A stretch of 64,000 bases of DNA, from NCBI GenBank assembly GCA_903935335.1, contig CAIZRG010000054.1, positions 1 to 64,000 on the forward strand, written 5' to 3'. A program made the translations under genes and the position numbers. Every line of letters starts with the position of its first letter. Within the stretch, counting starts at the first letter, position 1. This document shows, in pieces, positions 8,289-17,045 of this stretch. The notes below the pieces were generated by a model, which saw only the letters and a list, made by a program, of their open reading frames with translations, was not told the origin of the DNA and did not search any database. This DNA is from Oligoflexia bacterium (GTDB lineage Bacteria; Bdellovibrionota; UBA1018).

Positions 8289-9718
8289 GACTCAAATACG
8301 AAGTTCCAAATAACCGGGTTGCTAGTTTTGATCAAGCAGGGAACCGAGTTTATCTTTTTCCTTCAAAAGTGGCAGGCTGGTTTCGAACTCGAAAAACAAT
8401 CATAGAGATTCTGCTTTTCGCGATCTTTGTTTTACTCCCTTTGATTCCTATCCGTGGAAAGCCAGCTGTATTTTTAGATATAGCTCATCGAGAGTTTTTC
8501 TTATTCGGCCTGAAGTTTTGGGCAACAGATACGCCTTTCCTGTTTTTTATTTTAGGAATATTCTTTTTTTCGCTCATGTTCGCTACAGCCGTTTGGGGGA
8601 GGGTTTGGTGTGGATGGGTTTGTCCCCAAACAGTACTGGTAGGGTTTCTTTACCAAAGGATAGAGACGTGGGTTGAAGGAGACTCTCGGCAACGTCGCCT
8701 TCTTCATGAATCTCCTCTGAATTTTTTAAAATTTAAAAAACGAGCAACCAAGTGGCTTCTTTTTGGGGTTATGTCACTGTTGATTGCCCATGTTTTTTTG
8801 GCTTATTTTGTTAGCTGGAAAGGATGGGCTGAGTGCTATTCTTCAGGATTTCAGGGATCACATGGAACTCTTATTGTTCTGATTATACTGACTTTTTTGT
8901 CTCTTCTTAACTTCGGTTGGTTCCGAGAACAGTTCTGCATTGTTGCTTGCCCTTACGGGCGATGGCAAACGGTATGGATGGATAACCGATCGATGGTCGT
9001 CGATTACGCTTCTTGGAGGGGAGAACCTCGAAGAGGTCGGGCTCCCATGGGTGAACCTCAAGGTGATTGTGTCAACTGTTATCGATGCGTCCAGGCGTGT
9101 CCTACTGGAGTGGATATTCGGAGAGGGGTACAACTAGAATGTATTGCATGCACAGCTTGTATGGATGCTTGTGACGACGTCATGACTTCCTTAGGCAAGA
9201 AGCCTGGACTCATTCGCTATACTTCTTTTCTGCAGCTTCGTGAACCTGGTTTTCTTGAAAAAAGATTTCGAATCGTTTGGCGACTTAGGTCCCTTCTGTA
9301 TTTAGCAGTTGTCGCAGCCCTAACAATACTTTTTATGGTGAGCCTCACCCTTCGTAATCCTATTTGGATTGCTATTAATAGATTACCAGGCCCACTTTTT
9401 CTTACTGAAAATCTCCCATCAGGAGAGGTAGCGACTATTAATACCATGAAAATCACAGTTCGTAATCAACTTGCAGAGTCCATTCACATGAGCGTATCTC
9501 CTGAAGGAATTGAAGGTTTACTTCTTTTAGGGGATACAAATAATATGGTCTTAAGCTCTGGGGAACAAAATCAGTTTATAATTATTGCTCAAAAGAAGAG
9601 TTTTGCCAATGAAGGTGTTGGAGGCTCTAAAAATTTCAAGTTAAAGTTCCAGGTTCGTGGAGACGAATCTGGAAAAGTTTATGATGTTGCACATAACTTT
9701 CGATTTATGAGTCGCTAA
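8285..9718 (+). CDS. ccoG: CcoG/FixG-like Fe-S membrane protein
   Basis: The 477-residue protein matches CcoG (RdxA/FixG), a membrane Fe-S protein needed to mature the copper centre of cbb3-type cytochrome c oxidase. Several transmembrane segments surround the CGWVCPQT motif (near residue 113). A cytoplasmic ferredoxin-like section follows with CVNCYRCVQACPTGVD and CIACTACMDAC. The last 120 residues form the Ig-like FixG_C domain. It overlaps the preceding oxidoreductase by ATGA, an unusual partner, since ccoG normally follows ccoNOP. No oxidase genes are in the window. An alternative role in electron transfer with ferredoxin is possible. Confidence 0.88.
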   Translation: MRLKYEVPNNRVASFDQAGNRVYLFPSKVAGWFRTRKTIIEILLFAIFVLLPLIPIRGKPAVFLDIAHREFFLFGLKFWATDTPFLFFILGIFFFSLMFATAVWGRVWCGWVCPQTVLVGFLYQRIETWVEGDSRQRRLLHESPLNFLKFKKRATKWLLFGVMSLLIAHVFLAYFVSWKGWAECYSSGFQGSHGTLIVLIILTFLSLLNFGWFREQFCIVACPYGRWQTVWMDNRSMVVDYASWRGEPRRGRAPMGEPQGDCVNCYRCVQACPTGVDIRRGVQLECIACTACMDACDDVMTSLGKKPGLIRYTSFLQLREPGFLEKRFRIVWRLRSLLYLAVVAALTILFMVSLTLRNPIWIAINRLPGPLFLTENLPSGEVATINTMKITVRNQLAESIHMSVSPEGIEGLLLLGDTNNMVLSSGEQNQFIIIAQKKSFANEGVGGSKNFKLKFQVRGDESGKVYDVAHNFRFMSR

Positions 9719-9806
9719 TAATTAAGGCTGGTGTAGTTGGTTTCTGTATCATTGAGTTAAGATTTTCAGGTACCAATTTTTATTCTACGCCTTGCTTTGT
9801 CTTAGA

Positions 9807-9959
9807 TCAGCAGGCGATCTCTCCCAGAGGAACTCTATGAAGGTTTTCCAAGAGTTGAAGAATTCGAGCATAGACCATTTCACAGCTCTGCCGTTGTTTA
9901 TCCGGATAATCAACGACAATTCTGGCTGCCTTTTTTGTCTTTTCTTCAAATCCAATGAG
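9807..9959 (-). other. Coding-like frame in line with and after tonB stop
   Basis: Immediately after the TGA stop of the tonB-like gene, the same minus-strand frame stays open for 50 codons to a second TGA. The translated text (ending LLENLHRVPLGEIAC) has codon choice like neighbouring genes, but there is no plausible start codon. It could be the tail of a decayed gene, or rarely read-through. I do not recognise the family. Confidence 0.3.
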
Positions 9960-10592
9960 TCATTTCAGTTGAAAGTCAATTGTGACGTTTAAGCTGAGAT
10001 AACCTTCTCGTTTTTTGAGGTAGACAGGATATTCAAAAGGTGTTGCTTTTTGGAGGCCCTCTAAGGCTAATTGATCCAGGACAGGGTAACCACTTGTTGT
10101 TAAGACTTGAGCAGCATGAAGTTGTCCTTCAGGCGTGAGTTCAAAGTTTAAGGTGACTTGACCTTCAATTCCTTGTCTCTTGAGGCGTCTAGGATAGTCG
10201 ATTGCTTCATGAACCTGCTGGTGAATATGAAAAAGCCAGTTTGAAACCTCGTCTCCTGATTCTGATGGAGTCGGTGGGGAATGATTTAGGGATTGAGTCT
10301 TTAGGGAAAGAGAATCGAGATAGGGTTTTCTTTCATGACCAGCAAGGCTCTGATGTGAAGTCAGTCCATACGGCTGAGCTCTTTGAGAGGTTTTCTCGGA
10401 AATCTTAGGCTTTTGAGTCCATGCAAAAGGTATTATTTTAAATTCAATAGGTTGAGATACACGAGTAGGTGGAGCCGTAGGAAGGTAGTGAGTTTGAAAA
10501 ACGAAACCCAAGAAACTGGCGTGTACTAGAAGCGATAAGAGAAGTGAAAAAAAAACAGAACTTCTTAAAATACAAATCTCTGAAAAATTCAT
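9960..10592 (-). CDS. TonB-family energy-transducing protein
   Basis: The 210-residue protein has an N-terminal inner-membrane anchor (residues about 10-30), a Pro-rich periplasmic stretch (PTAPPTRVSQP, later HSPPTPSE) and a TonB C-terminal domain. That domain includes IDYPRRLKRQGIEGQVTLNF followed by VLTTSGYPVLDQLALEGLQ. TonB couples the ExbBD proton-driven motor to outer-membrane receptors. No exbBD or receptor gene is in the window, so it may be an orphan paralogue. It lies 4 nt after the hydrolase gene upstream, in one transcription unit. The link between the two is not obvious. Confidence 0.85.
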   Translation of the reverse strand: MNFSEICILRSSVFFSLLLSLLVHASFLGFVFQTHYLPTAPPTRVSQPIEFKIIPFAWTQKPKISEKTSQRAQPYGLTSHQSLAGHERKPYLDSLSLKTQSLNHSPPTPSESGDEVSNWLFHIHQQVHEAIDYPRRLKRQGIEGQVTLNFELTPEGQLHAAQVLTTSGYPVLDQLALEGLQKATPFEYPVYLKKREGYLSLNVTIDFQLK

Positions 10593-10596
10593 AGGT

Positions 10597-11292
10597 CTAG
10601 GGAAGCATCGTTAGCTCTGAAATCGAAGTGCACTGAAGCGCTGGGTTTTCTCTCAGTTCTTTTTCTAGCAGAGACGCGCATTCGGATTGATAATGATGCC
10701 CAGGAAGAATAATGCAATTTTTTGGAAGTTTTTTTAAGTTTTGCAAGCTTTGAAACATTTGCTCTGTACTGCCTGTATCAAGGTCAGTTCTACCGCAATC
10801 TCGGATAAATAGGGTATCCCCTGAGAAAAGGTAAGGAGGTTGACCTTTGACGAAATAACAACATTCTCCAATGCTATGACCGGGAGTATGTAAAACTTCA
10901 ACTTCAAGAGTACCTATGGGAATCAGATCATTATTTTTAACCGGTTGGATTTTTCCAGAGTCAAGAACCTCTCGTGTCAAACGATGCAAGTCTTGGGAAT
11001 GAACGAAGATTGGAATTTCAGGATAGGATTGGACAATCATGGGGAGTCCTGCAGTATGATCCCCGTGGGTGTGAGTGATAAGAGTGGCTACCCACTCAAA
11101 GCCATGAAATTTGATGCATTCTAGAGGTTTGGAAAGGTCCTGCTGAGGATCGATGAGGGCCGCTTTTTTTTCGGTCCAGTCTAATAGAAGATAAACAAAG
11201 TTTTGATAGGGTCCTATTTCAAATTGGGCAACAGGTTCTCCCTGACGCTCTCCTTGAGCATGATTTTGAGCTAAGTGTTGAGGTACAAACAT
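10597..11292 (-). CDS. Metallo-beta-lactamase-fold hydrolase, persulfide dioxygenase-like
   Basis: The 231-residue protein carries the metal-binding motif THTHGDHTAG, a second His in HTPGHSIGE, an Asp in SGDTLFIRDCGRTD, and a final His in LPGHHY. The CGRTD element after the metal Asp is typical of ETHE1/persulfide dioxygenase and YcbL-like enzymes rather than classical glyoxalase II. Those enzymes oxidise glutathione persulfide to sulfite using a mononuclear iron. A glyoxalase II-type hydrolase remains possible. It is cytoplasmic, with no signal peptide, and is the first gene of a two-gene unit with the tonB-like gene. Confidence 0.8.
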   Translation of the reverse strand: MFVPQHLAQNHAQGERQGEPVAQFEIGPYQNFVYLLLDWTEKKAALIDPQQDLSKPLECIKFHGFEWVATLITHTHGDHTAGLPMIVQSYPEIPIFVHSQDLHRLTREVLDSGKIQPVKNNDLIPIGTLEVEVLHTPGHSIGECCYFVKGQPPYLFSGDTLFIRDCGRTDLDTGSTEQMFQSLQNLKKLPKNCIILPGHHYQSECASLLEKELRENPALQCTSISELTMLP

Positions 11293-11357
11293 TTTTTATA
11301 AATGACAAAGAAAAGAAATAACGTCAATTGCCAAGTCCAGACTAAGGACTAAGAGGA

Positions 11358-13493
11358 CTAAAGGGGGGCTGAGGATTCATACGCAGGGAGGGTGGCTTGC
11401 GCAGGACTTCCTAAAGGAATTCCAAAATCAAATCGAATTCGGCCATCGCCGCCTTGACCTCCGAGTGGAGTGTTTCCTGAGTAAATCGTGTTTCCACCGG
11501 TTGCATTCACTTGCCTGAAGCCGATTTGAGCAAAAGCTGCTTTGAGATAGATCGTTCCTCCTGCACCTGCTCCACCGACAGCTTGATTACTTCCACAATT
11601 TTGGGAGAGAGAGTCCATTCCAGTAGCTAAAATCCAGCCCGAAGGTCTCACCTCTAAGTTATAGGCATCCACCAAGATTAGTCCACCTCCACGGGAGCCT
11701 GGGGGTGGGATACAGCTGCAGCTGCTACTTGCTCCTGCTCCACCTCCACCTGGGCCTAAAAATAGATCGGCTGCTAGATTTCCAAAAGCTTGACCCCCAG
11801 AGCCTCCCCCGGTGGGCTGAGTGCCAGCGCTTCCAAAACCACCTCCACCTCCACCACTTACAACACAGCCTGAGCCAGAAGGGGCTATAGCTCCTCCAGC
11901 TCCTTGAGCGCTGCTCGAGGGAAGGCCAAACCACGATTCTCCAGCGGTGGGTACAGTGGGTCCTAAAGCTCCTGTTCCTCCTTGAAACCCTAATCCGGAA
12001 GCAAGGATGCTGCCTTCAATGCTGACTGTACCGGTAGCTCGAAAAATAATCACTCCTCCAGTGCCTTGGGTATTATCCCAAGCGGGTGCTGTGAGAGTGC
12101 TTCCTAGTGGAATATCTAAATTGACGTACTGAGGAACTTGAACGATTTGAGTAAGGGGGCGAGGGCTGGGAGAGGGAGAGCTTGAGGAAGTGTAGTTTGC
12201 AGTCAGAGGTGAGTTCAGAGTGATTGTAGTTGAAAGTGGAGTCCAAGTCCGACTGATCTGATTGAGTTCCCATGGAGCGGTTGCAGTGGTGTTTTGCATT
12301 TGAATGATGAGGATTTGATCTCCTGGTGAAAACCCTTGCGAGTTAGCCACGGTTAAGCTGGTGGAGCCTAGGGTAGCATTGCTAGTAACTGCAGCATATT
12401 GATTGACTTGGGTTGACCCTGAAATCGTAGGGGAGGGTGTAGTTCCAGAGCCAAAATCAGTGACGGCAAGTTGAAGTTGGGTTTGAGTCGAACCCCAAGG
12501 GTTTTGGAGTGTCACTGTAAAAGTGCTTGGAGCAATTCTTTGAGCGAGAGTGCCACTGATGAATCCTGTGTTAGGATCCATCACCCAACCTGAGGGGAGG
12601 TTTGGACTAATCGTAAAAAGAGTAGCAGTCGATCCAACGTAGCGTGGGGTATTAATAGGAGATGAAGAGGAGCTGCGGGCATACAGTGTAGGGTTCAAGG
12701 TGTAATCAAATTGACTAGGAGCTGTATTTTCAGGTCGATACTGAAAACCTCCTGAGCTTGTAGCGATTTGTCCATCTGGGTTGATGACTTGGACATCAAC
12801 AGCTCCCAAGGTATGAGGAGGAGTGAGGCAGTTCAGGACAGAAGGTGGAAAAATAGATGCAGAGAGACAAGAGAATCCATCGAGAGTCACCACTGCTCCT
12901 GGAAGAAAGTAATTGCCTAGGATCACAATATTGGTTCCTCCTGAGGGCGGTCCTGAGGGCAAATTGACGTTGAGAATTGAGGGGGGAGGAGCGATGACTT
13001 TAAGAGCGTCTGTTAAGGTAAAACTCTGACCATCAGGATTATGAGCTGTGACAGAAAAGTTTCCCCAGCCAGACGCTTGAACTTTGCATTGGATGTAAGA
13101 GCTTGAGATTAAAATGCAATCAGGAGAGGGGATGCTACATACAGAAGAAGGAGGATTTGAACTGGGAAGAAGACTCAGACATTGAAGTCCACTCATTAAA
13201 AAAGTTGTGCCTAATTGAAAGTTCTGTCCAAAGAAGTTCAGGAGGGTAGGTTGTCCTAGAGGAATGGGGCTTGGACTTGAATTTGGACTTGGACTTGTAG
13301 TGATTTCAGTGAGCATCAGAGAACCAGTAATCGAAAAAGAGGGTGTCGGAGAAGGGTTAGTGGATGGAGATAATTTTCCCGTTAAAGTGCTTTGGCAGCC
13401 CAGATTGATGAGAAGAGCTAGGATCAATAGTGTCCTGAGTACCTTATGTGGCATCTTGTAGAGTTTTGTTTTTAGAGGAGGTCTGTGATTCAA
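11358..13493 (-). CDS. Large IPT/TIG lipoprotein with Gly-rich C-terminal domain (copy 1)
   Basis: The 711-residue protein has a lipoprotein signal ending LLINLGC (lipid Cys 33). A Ser/Pro low-complexity linker follows, then IPT/TIG modules (PPSGGTNIVILGNYFLPGA is diagnostic). Next is a cadherin-like putative-Ig segment (LPSGWVMDPNTGFISGT). The C-terminal 350 residues or so are Gly/Ser-rich (GGGGGGFGSAG, GPGGGGAGASS). TIG modules occur in adhesins and carbohydrate-binding surface proteins. The TTG at 13493 is preferred because AAAGGAG lies 8 nt upstream; an ATG at 13500 is out of frame. It is followed upstream by two paralogues on the same strand. Function is likely surface adhesion, by inference. 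Confidence 0.75.
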   Translation of the reverse strand: MNHRPPLKTKLYKMPHKVLRTLLILALLINLGCQSTLTGKLSPSTNPSPTPSFSITGSLMLTEITTSPSPNSSPSPIPLGQPTLLNFFGQNFQLGTTFLMSGLQCLSLLPSSNPPSSVCSIPSPDCILISSSYIQCKVQASGWGNFSVTAHNPDGQSFTLTDALKVIAPPPSILNVNLPSGPPSGGTNIVILGNYFLPGAVVTLDGFSCLSASIFPPSVLNCLTPPHTLGAVDVQVINPDGQIATSSGGFQYRPENTAPSQFDYTLNPTLYARSSSSSPINTPRYVGSTATLFTISPNLPSGWVMDPNTGFISGTLAQRIAPSTFTVTLQNPWGSTQTQLQLAVTDFGSGTTPSPTISGSTQVNQYAAVTSNATLGSTSLTVANSQGFSPGDQILIIQMQNTTATAPWELNQISRTWTPLSTTITLNSPLTANYTSSSSPSPSPRPLTQIVQVPQYVNLDIPLGSTLTAPAWDNTQGTGGVIIFRATGTVSIEGSILASGLGFQGGTGALGPTVPTAGESWFGLPSSSAQGAGGAIAPSGSGCVVSGGGGGGFGSAGTQPTGGGSGGQAFGNLAADLFLGPGGGGAGASSSCSCIPPPGSRGGGLILVDAYNLEVRPSGWILATGMDSLSQNCGSNQAVGGAGAGGTIYLKAAFAQIGFRQVNATGGNTIYSGNTPLGGQGGDGRIRFDFGIPLGSPAQATLPAYESSAPL

Positions 13494-13506
13494 GCTTCAT
13501 TCTCCT

Positions 13507-15774
13507 TTAGGGTTGAGACACAAATCCTGCATTTGGAAGAGTTGTTCCAATGATTGTGGGCGAATTGAGTCGAATTCGTCCAGAACCACCATTTCCAGTG
13601 TAATTCCAGTCTCCCCTTCCGCCTTGAGCTGTGACTCGGTTTATTCCCAGGTCAAGAATGAAGGAGGATAGAAGAATAGAGCCTCCTGCCCCTGGACCTC
13701 CCACATCGCCCAGACAGCCGCCTGGATCAAGTTTTGCGTGATCTCCATTTGAAGAAAGCAATCCGTTAACTTTTACGTTTTTTGCATAAATGAGGATGAT
13801 TCCTCCCCCTGCTCCTCCGCTTGGAGCTGCGCATCCCGTTGTTTGTACTGAGCCTCCTCCGCCTGAGCCTAAAAACAGCAGATTTAAATTTGAGTTGCCA
13901 TACAAAGTGCCCGACGCACTTGGAAAATACCCAGGAATTGGGCTAGGAGGGAGAGCACCATTACTGCCGTAAGCGGCACTGCCTCCAGAAGAAGAGCCTG
14001 GAATGATGGCTCCTCCTGCTCCTCCTCCTGTTGTTAGAGTTTCACTGGATCCTGTTCCATTCCAGGATTCACCGGGTTGAGTGCTAGGAAGTGGAGTGGA
14101 TCCAAAGTTTGCTAGGGATTGTCCGATACCTCCTCGAAATCCCTTGCCATTAGTATGGATTGCTCCGTCGATTTGGACAGAACCAGTAGATCGAAAAGCG
14201 AGCACTCCACCGATAGAGCCATTCCAAGGGACAGCCGTGATGGATTGACCCAAAGGAACTTGGATGGATTGGTATTGAGGGATTTTAATGATTTGAGAGA
14301 CTGATGCAGAAGTACTCAAGGACGACAATGAGGACGATAATGACGAGTAATAATTGAGAATAGGACTGACTGTCGTGATTGTTACAACCCCTGGAGAAAG
14401 GGGAGTGACCGTTAAGATTTTTGCAAATTCCCAGTTGGAACTAGCAAAATCAAAAGCAGAGTTTTGCATTTGTATCAAAAGAATTTCATCTCCAGGAGTA
14501 AATGACGAACTTGCTCCTGTCGCAGGATCCTGGATTTTAAAGCTTATGGATCCTGATGAAATCGTTGAACTGAGAATGGCACTATAAGTGTTTACGATTT
14601 GATTTGAGGAAGAGACGAGTAAATTTTGATTTAAACCAGTGCCAAAATTACTGACACCCAGAAAAATTTGAGCTGTGAGCTGATAGGAGGAGGATGAGGT
14701 ATAAATTGTATAAAGTTGAGTGGGAGAGGTTTCAGTAGGGGTTCCAGAGATTTCTCCGGATGCATAGTTGATTTGAAGTCCGTTGGGAAGAATGGGGGAA
14801 GTGGTAAAATTTGTGAGGTCGATGATTGTTGGATTGCTACTGGGGGTTGGGACCGGGCTAAAGTGGGGATTAGGAAGGGGTGTATATAAGCCTGATGGCA
14901 GGGTTGATCCAAGGGTAAGTTGAATGGGATTATTAGGGTAATAAAAGAAATTTGCAACCTGCGTGGGAGCTGAAAGACCTGAAATAAAAGAAAACCCATT
15001 CGCTATACTCGTGGACTGAGTATCAGGGTTTGTGAGAATGACAGGAACTTTTCCTGCGTTTTGGGCTCTTGTTTGGCAAGTAATTCTTTGTGGACAACTT
15101 TTGAGGTTGATTGATCTGATATCACAGGGCTGTGTTCCGATTTTTACATGGATTCCGTCTAAAAAGTTCAAGCCTTGGAGTGTCACTAAAGTGGGTTGTG
15201 AGTTACTCCCTGAGGTTGGACAGACTCCAGCAGAAGGGCAAGTGCCCCAAGTGCTAATAGAATACGGGCAACCGTTTACTGGGGCAGAAATAATGAGATT
15301 AGGTTTATTAGGAATAAAAGAGAACCCATTCGAAAGACTAGAGCTTAAACCGTCGGGATTTATGACTTCGACTGTGCTTGGACCCCAATCTTCAGATGGG
15401 GTGGTGCAAGATAACGAAGTAGGAGAGGGGTTTGGGGATGGGGATGGGGATGGGGATGGGGATCGGGATGGAGTTGGGGACGGTGAGGAAATGACACAAG
15501 GAGAGCCGTTGAAAGGATTGCTGGAAGGGAAAAACCAAACCTGGCTTTGATTTGAAAATCCACTTCCAAAGACTTGAATGGGGGTTCCACCTGAGGTGGG
15601 TCCATAATAAGGGTAAATGCTTCCAATCCTAGGACCTGAAGAGTTAGAAGCGCTTAAAATTCCTGAGTTGAGGTTGCTCTGAGGGGTAATCATGCTCGTC
15701 TCCCTACAAGCGGGAAATAAGAGTCCAGCCATGACTCCTAATTCAAGGATACGAAGGTTCTGATGAAATATCAC
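13507..15774 (-). CDS. Large IPT/TIG lipoprotein with Gly-rich C-terminal domain (copy 2)
   Basis: The 755-residue protein shares the layout of the gene 13 nt downstream. It has a lipobox LLFPAC (Cys 23), a TIG module (YYGPTSGGTPIQVFGSGF), a long Ser-Pro linker (SPSPSPSPSPNPSP), and a second TIG (QPTLVTLQGLNFLDG). A putative-Ig segment (LPNGLQINYASGEISGTP) and a Gly-rich C-terminal region with GGGAGGAIIPG and GSGGGGS complete it. The C-terminal domains of copies 1 and 2 align well (QMQN...W, IQVPLG, GGVLAFRSTGSV, GESWNG). Tandem duplication is clear. The gene probably encodes an outer-membrane-anchored surface protein; ligand is unknown. Confidence 0.75.
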   Translation of the reverse strand: MIFHQNLRILELGVMAGLLFPACRETSMITPQSNLNSGILSASNSSGPRIGSIYPYYGPTSGGTPIQVFGSGFSNQSQVWFFPSSNPFNGSPCVISSPSPTPSRSPSPSPSPSPNPSPTSLSCTTPSEDWGPSTVEVINPDGLSSSLSNGFSFIPNKPNLIISAPVNGCPYSISTWGTCPSAGVCPTSGSNSQPTLVTLQGLNFLDGIHVKIGTQPCDIRSINLKSCPQRITCQTRAQNAGKVPVILTNPDTQSTSIANGFSFISGLSAPTQVANFFYYPNNPIQLTLGSTLPSGLYTPLPNPHFSPVPTPSSNPTIIDLTNFTTSPILPNGLQINYASGEISGTPTETSPTQLYTIYTSSSSYQLTAQIFLGVSNFGTGLNQNLLVSSSNQIVNTYSAILSSTISSGSISFKIQDPATGASSSFTPGDEILLIQMQNSAFDFASSNWEFAKILTVTPLSPGVVTITTVSPILNYYSSLSSSLSSLSTSASVSQIIKIPQYQSIQVPLGQSITAVPWNGSIGGVLAFRSTGSVQIDGAIHTNGKGFRGGIGQSLANFGSTPLPSTQPGESWNGTGSSETLTTGGGAGGAIIPGSSSGGSAAYGSNGALPPSPIPGYFPSASGTLYGNSNLNLLFLGSGGGGSVQTTGCAAPSGGAGGGIILIYAKNVKVNGLLSSNGDHAKLDPGGCLGDVGGPGAGGSILLSSFILDLGINRVTAQGGRGDWNYTGNGGSGRIRLNSPTIIGTTLPNAGFVSQP
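15419..15482. repeat. 6-bp minisatellite encoding Ser-Pro repeats
   Basis: A run of near-perfect GATGGG hexamers on the plus strand is read on the minus strand as (Ser-Pro)n in the lipoprotein at 13507-15774. Such in-frame hexamer runs can change copy number by slippage without causing a frameshift, altering linker length. A shorter relative lies near 13264-13300 in copy 1. Confidence 0.7.
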
Positions 15775-15874
15775 TTGACTTATATTATCGGTTATTAAGA
15801 GTTTGAAGTCTACTTTTAAGAGAAAGTTTCTAATATATTGAAATTATTGATTAATTTAAAAATACAGGATAATG

Positions 15875-16972
15875 CTATTCAGGTCCTACAACACCCCATG
15901 TGATGCTTAAATTAATACTCGTTGTTTCATTTTTTGAATTCCGTGCTGTGACTATGTAAACTCCAGAAGAAGATGACCCGGGAGGGATTCCTGTAATGAT
16001 TCCAGTTGTTGGGTTGAGAGTGAGAGCATCCGGTAGTGCTGGACTCACTGAATAAGTTACTGGAGAATTGGAAGTAATAGATGGAACATTGGGAGTGATT
16101 GTGGAACCGAGTAAGTAGTAAGCAGGATTTTCTGAATAATTCAAATTAATCGGCCCTGTACTGTAAATAAAAGGCTGATCCACACTCGTTATGCTTTGAA
16201 AGTCAGGGTTTATAATAGAAACAGAAATTGATCCGGAAATGAAGCTTGGGGGGGCATAGCAGGTCAGAGTATTGGGGATCGTTGTGTTATTTACGCTTTG
16301 CGGGCTTGTGTTGGGGCAAGATTGCCCTGGGTTGATTGGAACTCCACAGCAGGGTTGATCCCCAATCAAAGCTTTTGCGCCCCGTTGAAAATTATTTCCA
16401 ACGAGAGTGACTAAAGTAGAAAAATAAATCGAACCGCTTGAAGGGCAAATCGTTGATCTGGGGAGTGGCGAAGTAGGAGGACAAAGGCCATTGTTAGTCG
16501 TTAGGATAGGTCCGGGTGCAATATAGGTAAATCCTTTTTGAAGAGAGTTGGGGGGAGGAAAAGTAGTTGTTTGACCCGAGCTTTGAATTAATAAGATGGT
16601 TTTACTGCCAGGACTGTTTTGTCCTGTTTGACAGTTCAGTACTGATGGAGACAGGTAGTTTAGGTTTTGACAAAGAACATCGCCAATCCAAACCGTAGTA
16701 GAAGAATCAAAACCGCTTCCATTCAAAGTGATCAAGGTTCCTCCTGAAGTCGGTCCATGAGTCGGAGAGATTCCTAAAAGGGTAGGAGGACTCACCCGAG
16801 GAGCTGCAAGGTTGCTTGAGCCAGAGCTAAGAGGTTGAGGAGAAACATTTGAATTTAGAAAAGAGCCAGTGGCACTGAGACTGAAAGACTCACAACTGCC
16901 AAAAATTAGCCCTGTGAGCCCTCCTGCTAAGAGGTTCAACCCGATTAAAATCAAAGACTTATTATTTTTCAC
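15875..16972 (-). CDS. Short IPT/TIG lipoprotein (copy 3, no Gly-rich domain)
   Basis: The 365-residue protein has a lipoprotein signal ending LIFGSC (Cys 27), a TIG module (THGPTSGGTLITLNGSGFD), a second TIG (FSTLVTLVGNNFQRGAK) and a putative-Ig segment (LPDALTLNPTTGIITGIPPG). It then stops, where copies 1 and 2 continue into the Gly-rich region. It lies 100 nt upstream of copy 2 on the same strand. It may be a truncated paralogue, or a shorter form that is complete in itself. The end TWGVVGPE is followed by a proper stop without visible decay. Confidence 0.72.
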   Translation of the reverse strand: MKNNKSLILIGLNLLAGGLTGLIFGSCESFSLSATGSFLNSNVSPQPLSSGSSNLAAPRVSPPTLLGISPTHGPTSGGTLITLNGSGFDSSTTVWIGDVLCQNLNYLSPSVLNCQTGQNSPGSKTILLIQSSGQTTTFPPPNSLQKGFTYIAPGPILTTNNGLCPPTSPLPRSTICPSSGSIYFSTLVTLVGNNFQRGAKALIGDQPCCGVPINPGQSCPNTSPQSVNNTTIPNTLTCYAPPSFISGSISVSIINPDFQSITSVDQPFIYSTGPINLNYSENPAYYLLGSTITPNVPSITSNSPVTYSVSPALPDALTLNPTTGIITGIPPGSSSSGVYIVTARNSKNETTSINLSITWGVVGPE

Positions 16973-17045
16973 TTCTCTTTTATTATCTTGCAGAATGGAA
17001 CAAAAGTCTATTTATTCTACTTTATGTATTCAACGATAAGTGTTT

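Noticed and set aside
9724-9793. Imperfect AAGGC/GCCTT inverted repeat after ccoG as a terminator
   Set aside because: Arms are short and mismatched, with no adjoining T run.
14631-14999. Minus-strand frame inside the lipoprotein region
   Set aside because: Out-of-frame shadow of the 755-residue lipoprotein, low-complexity only.
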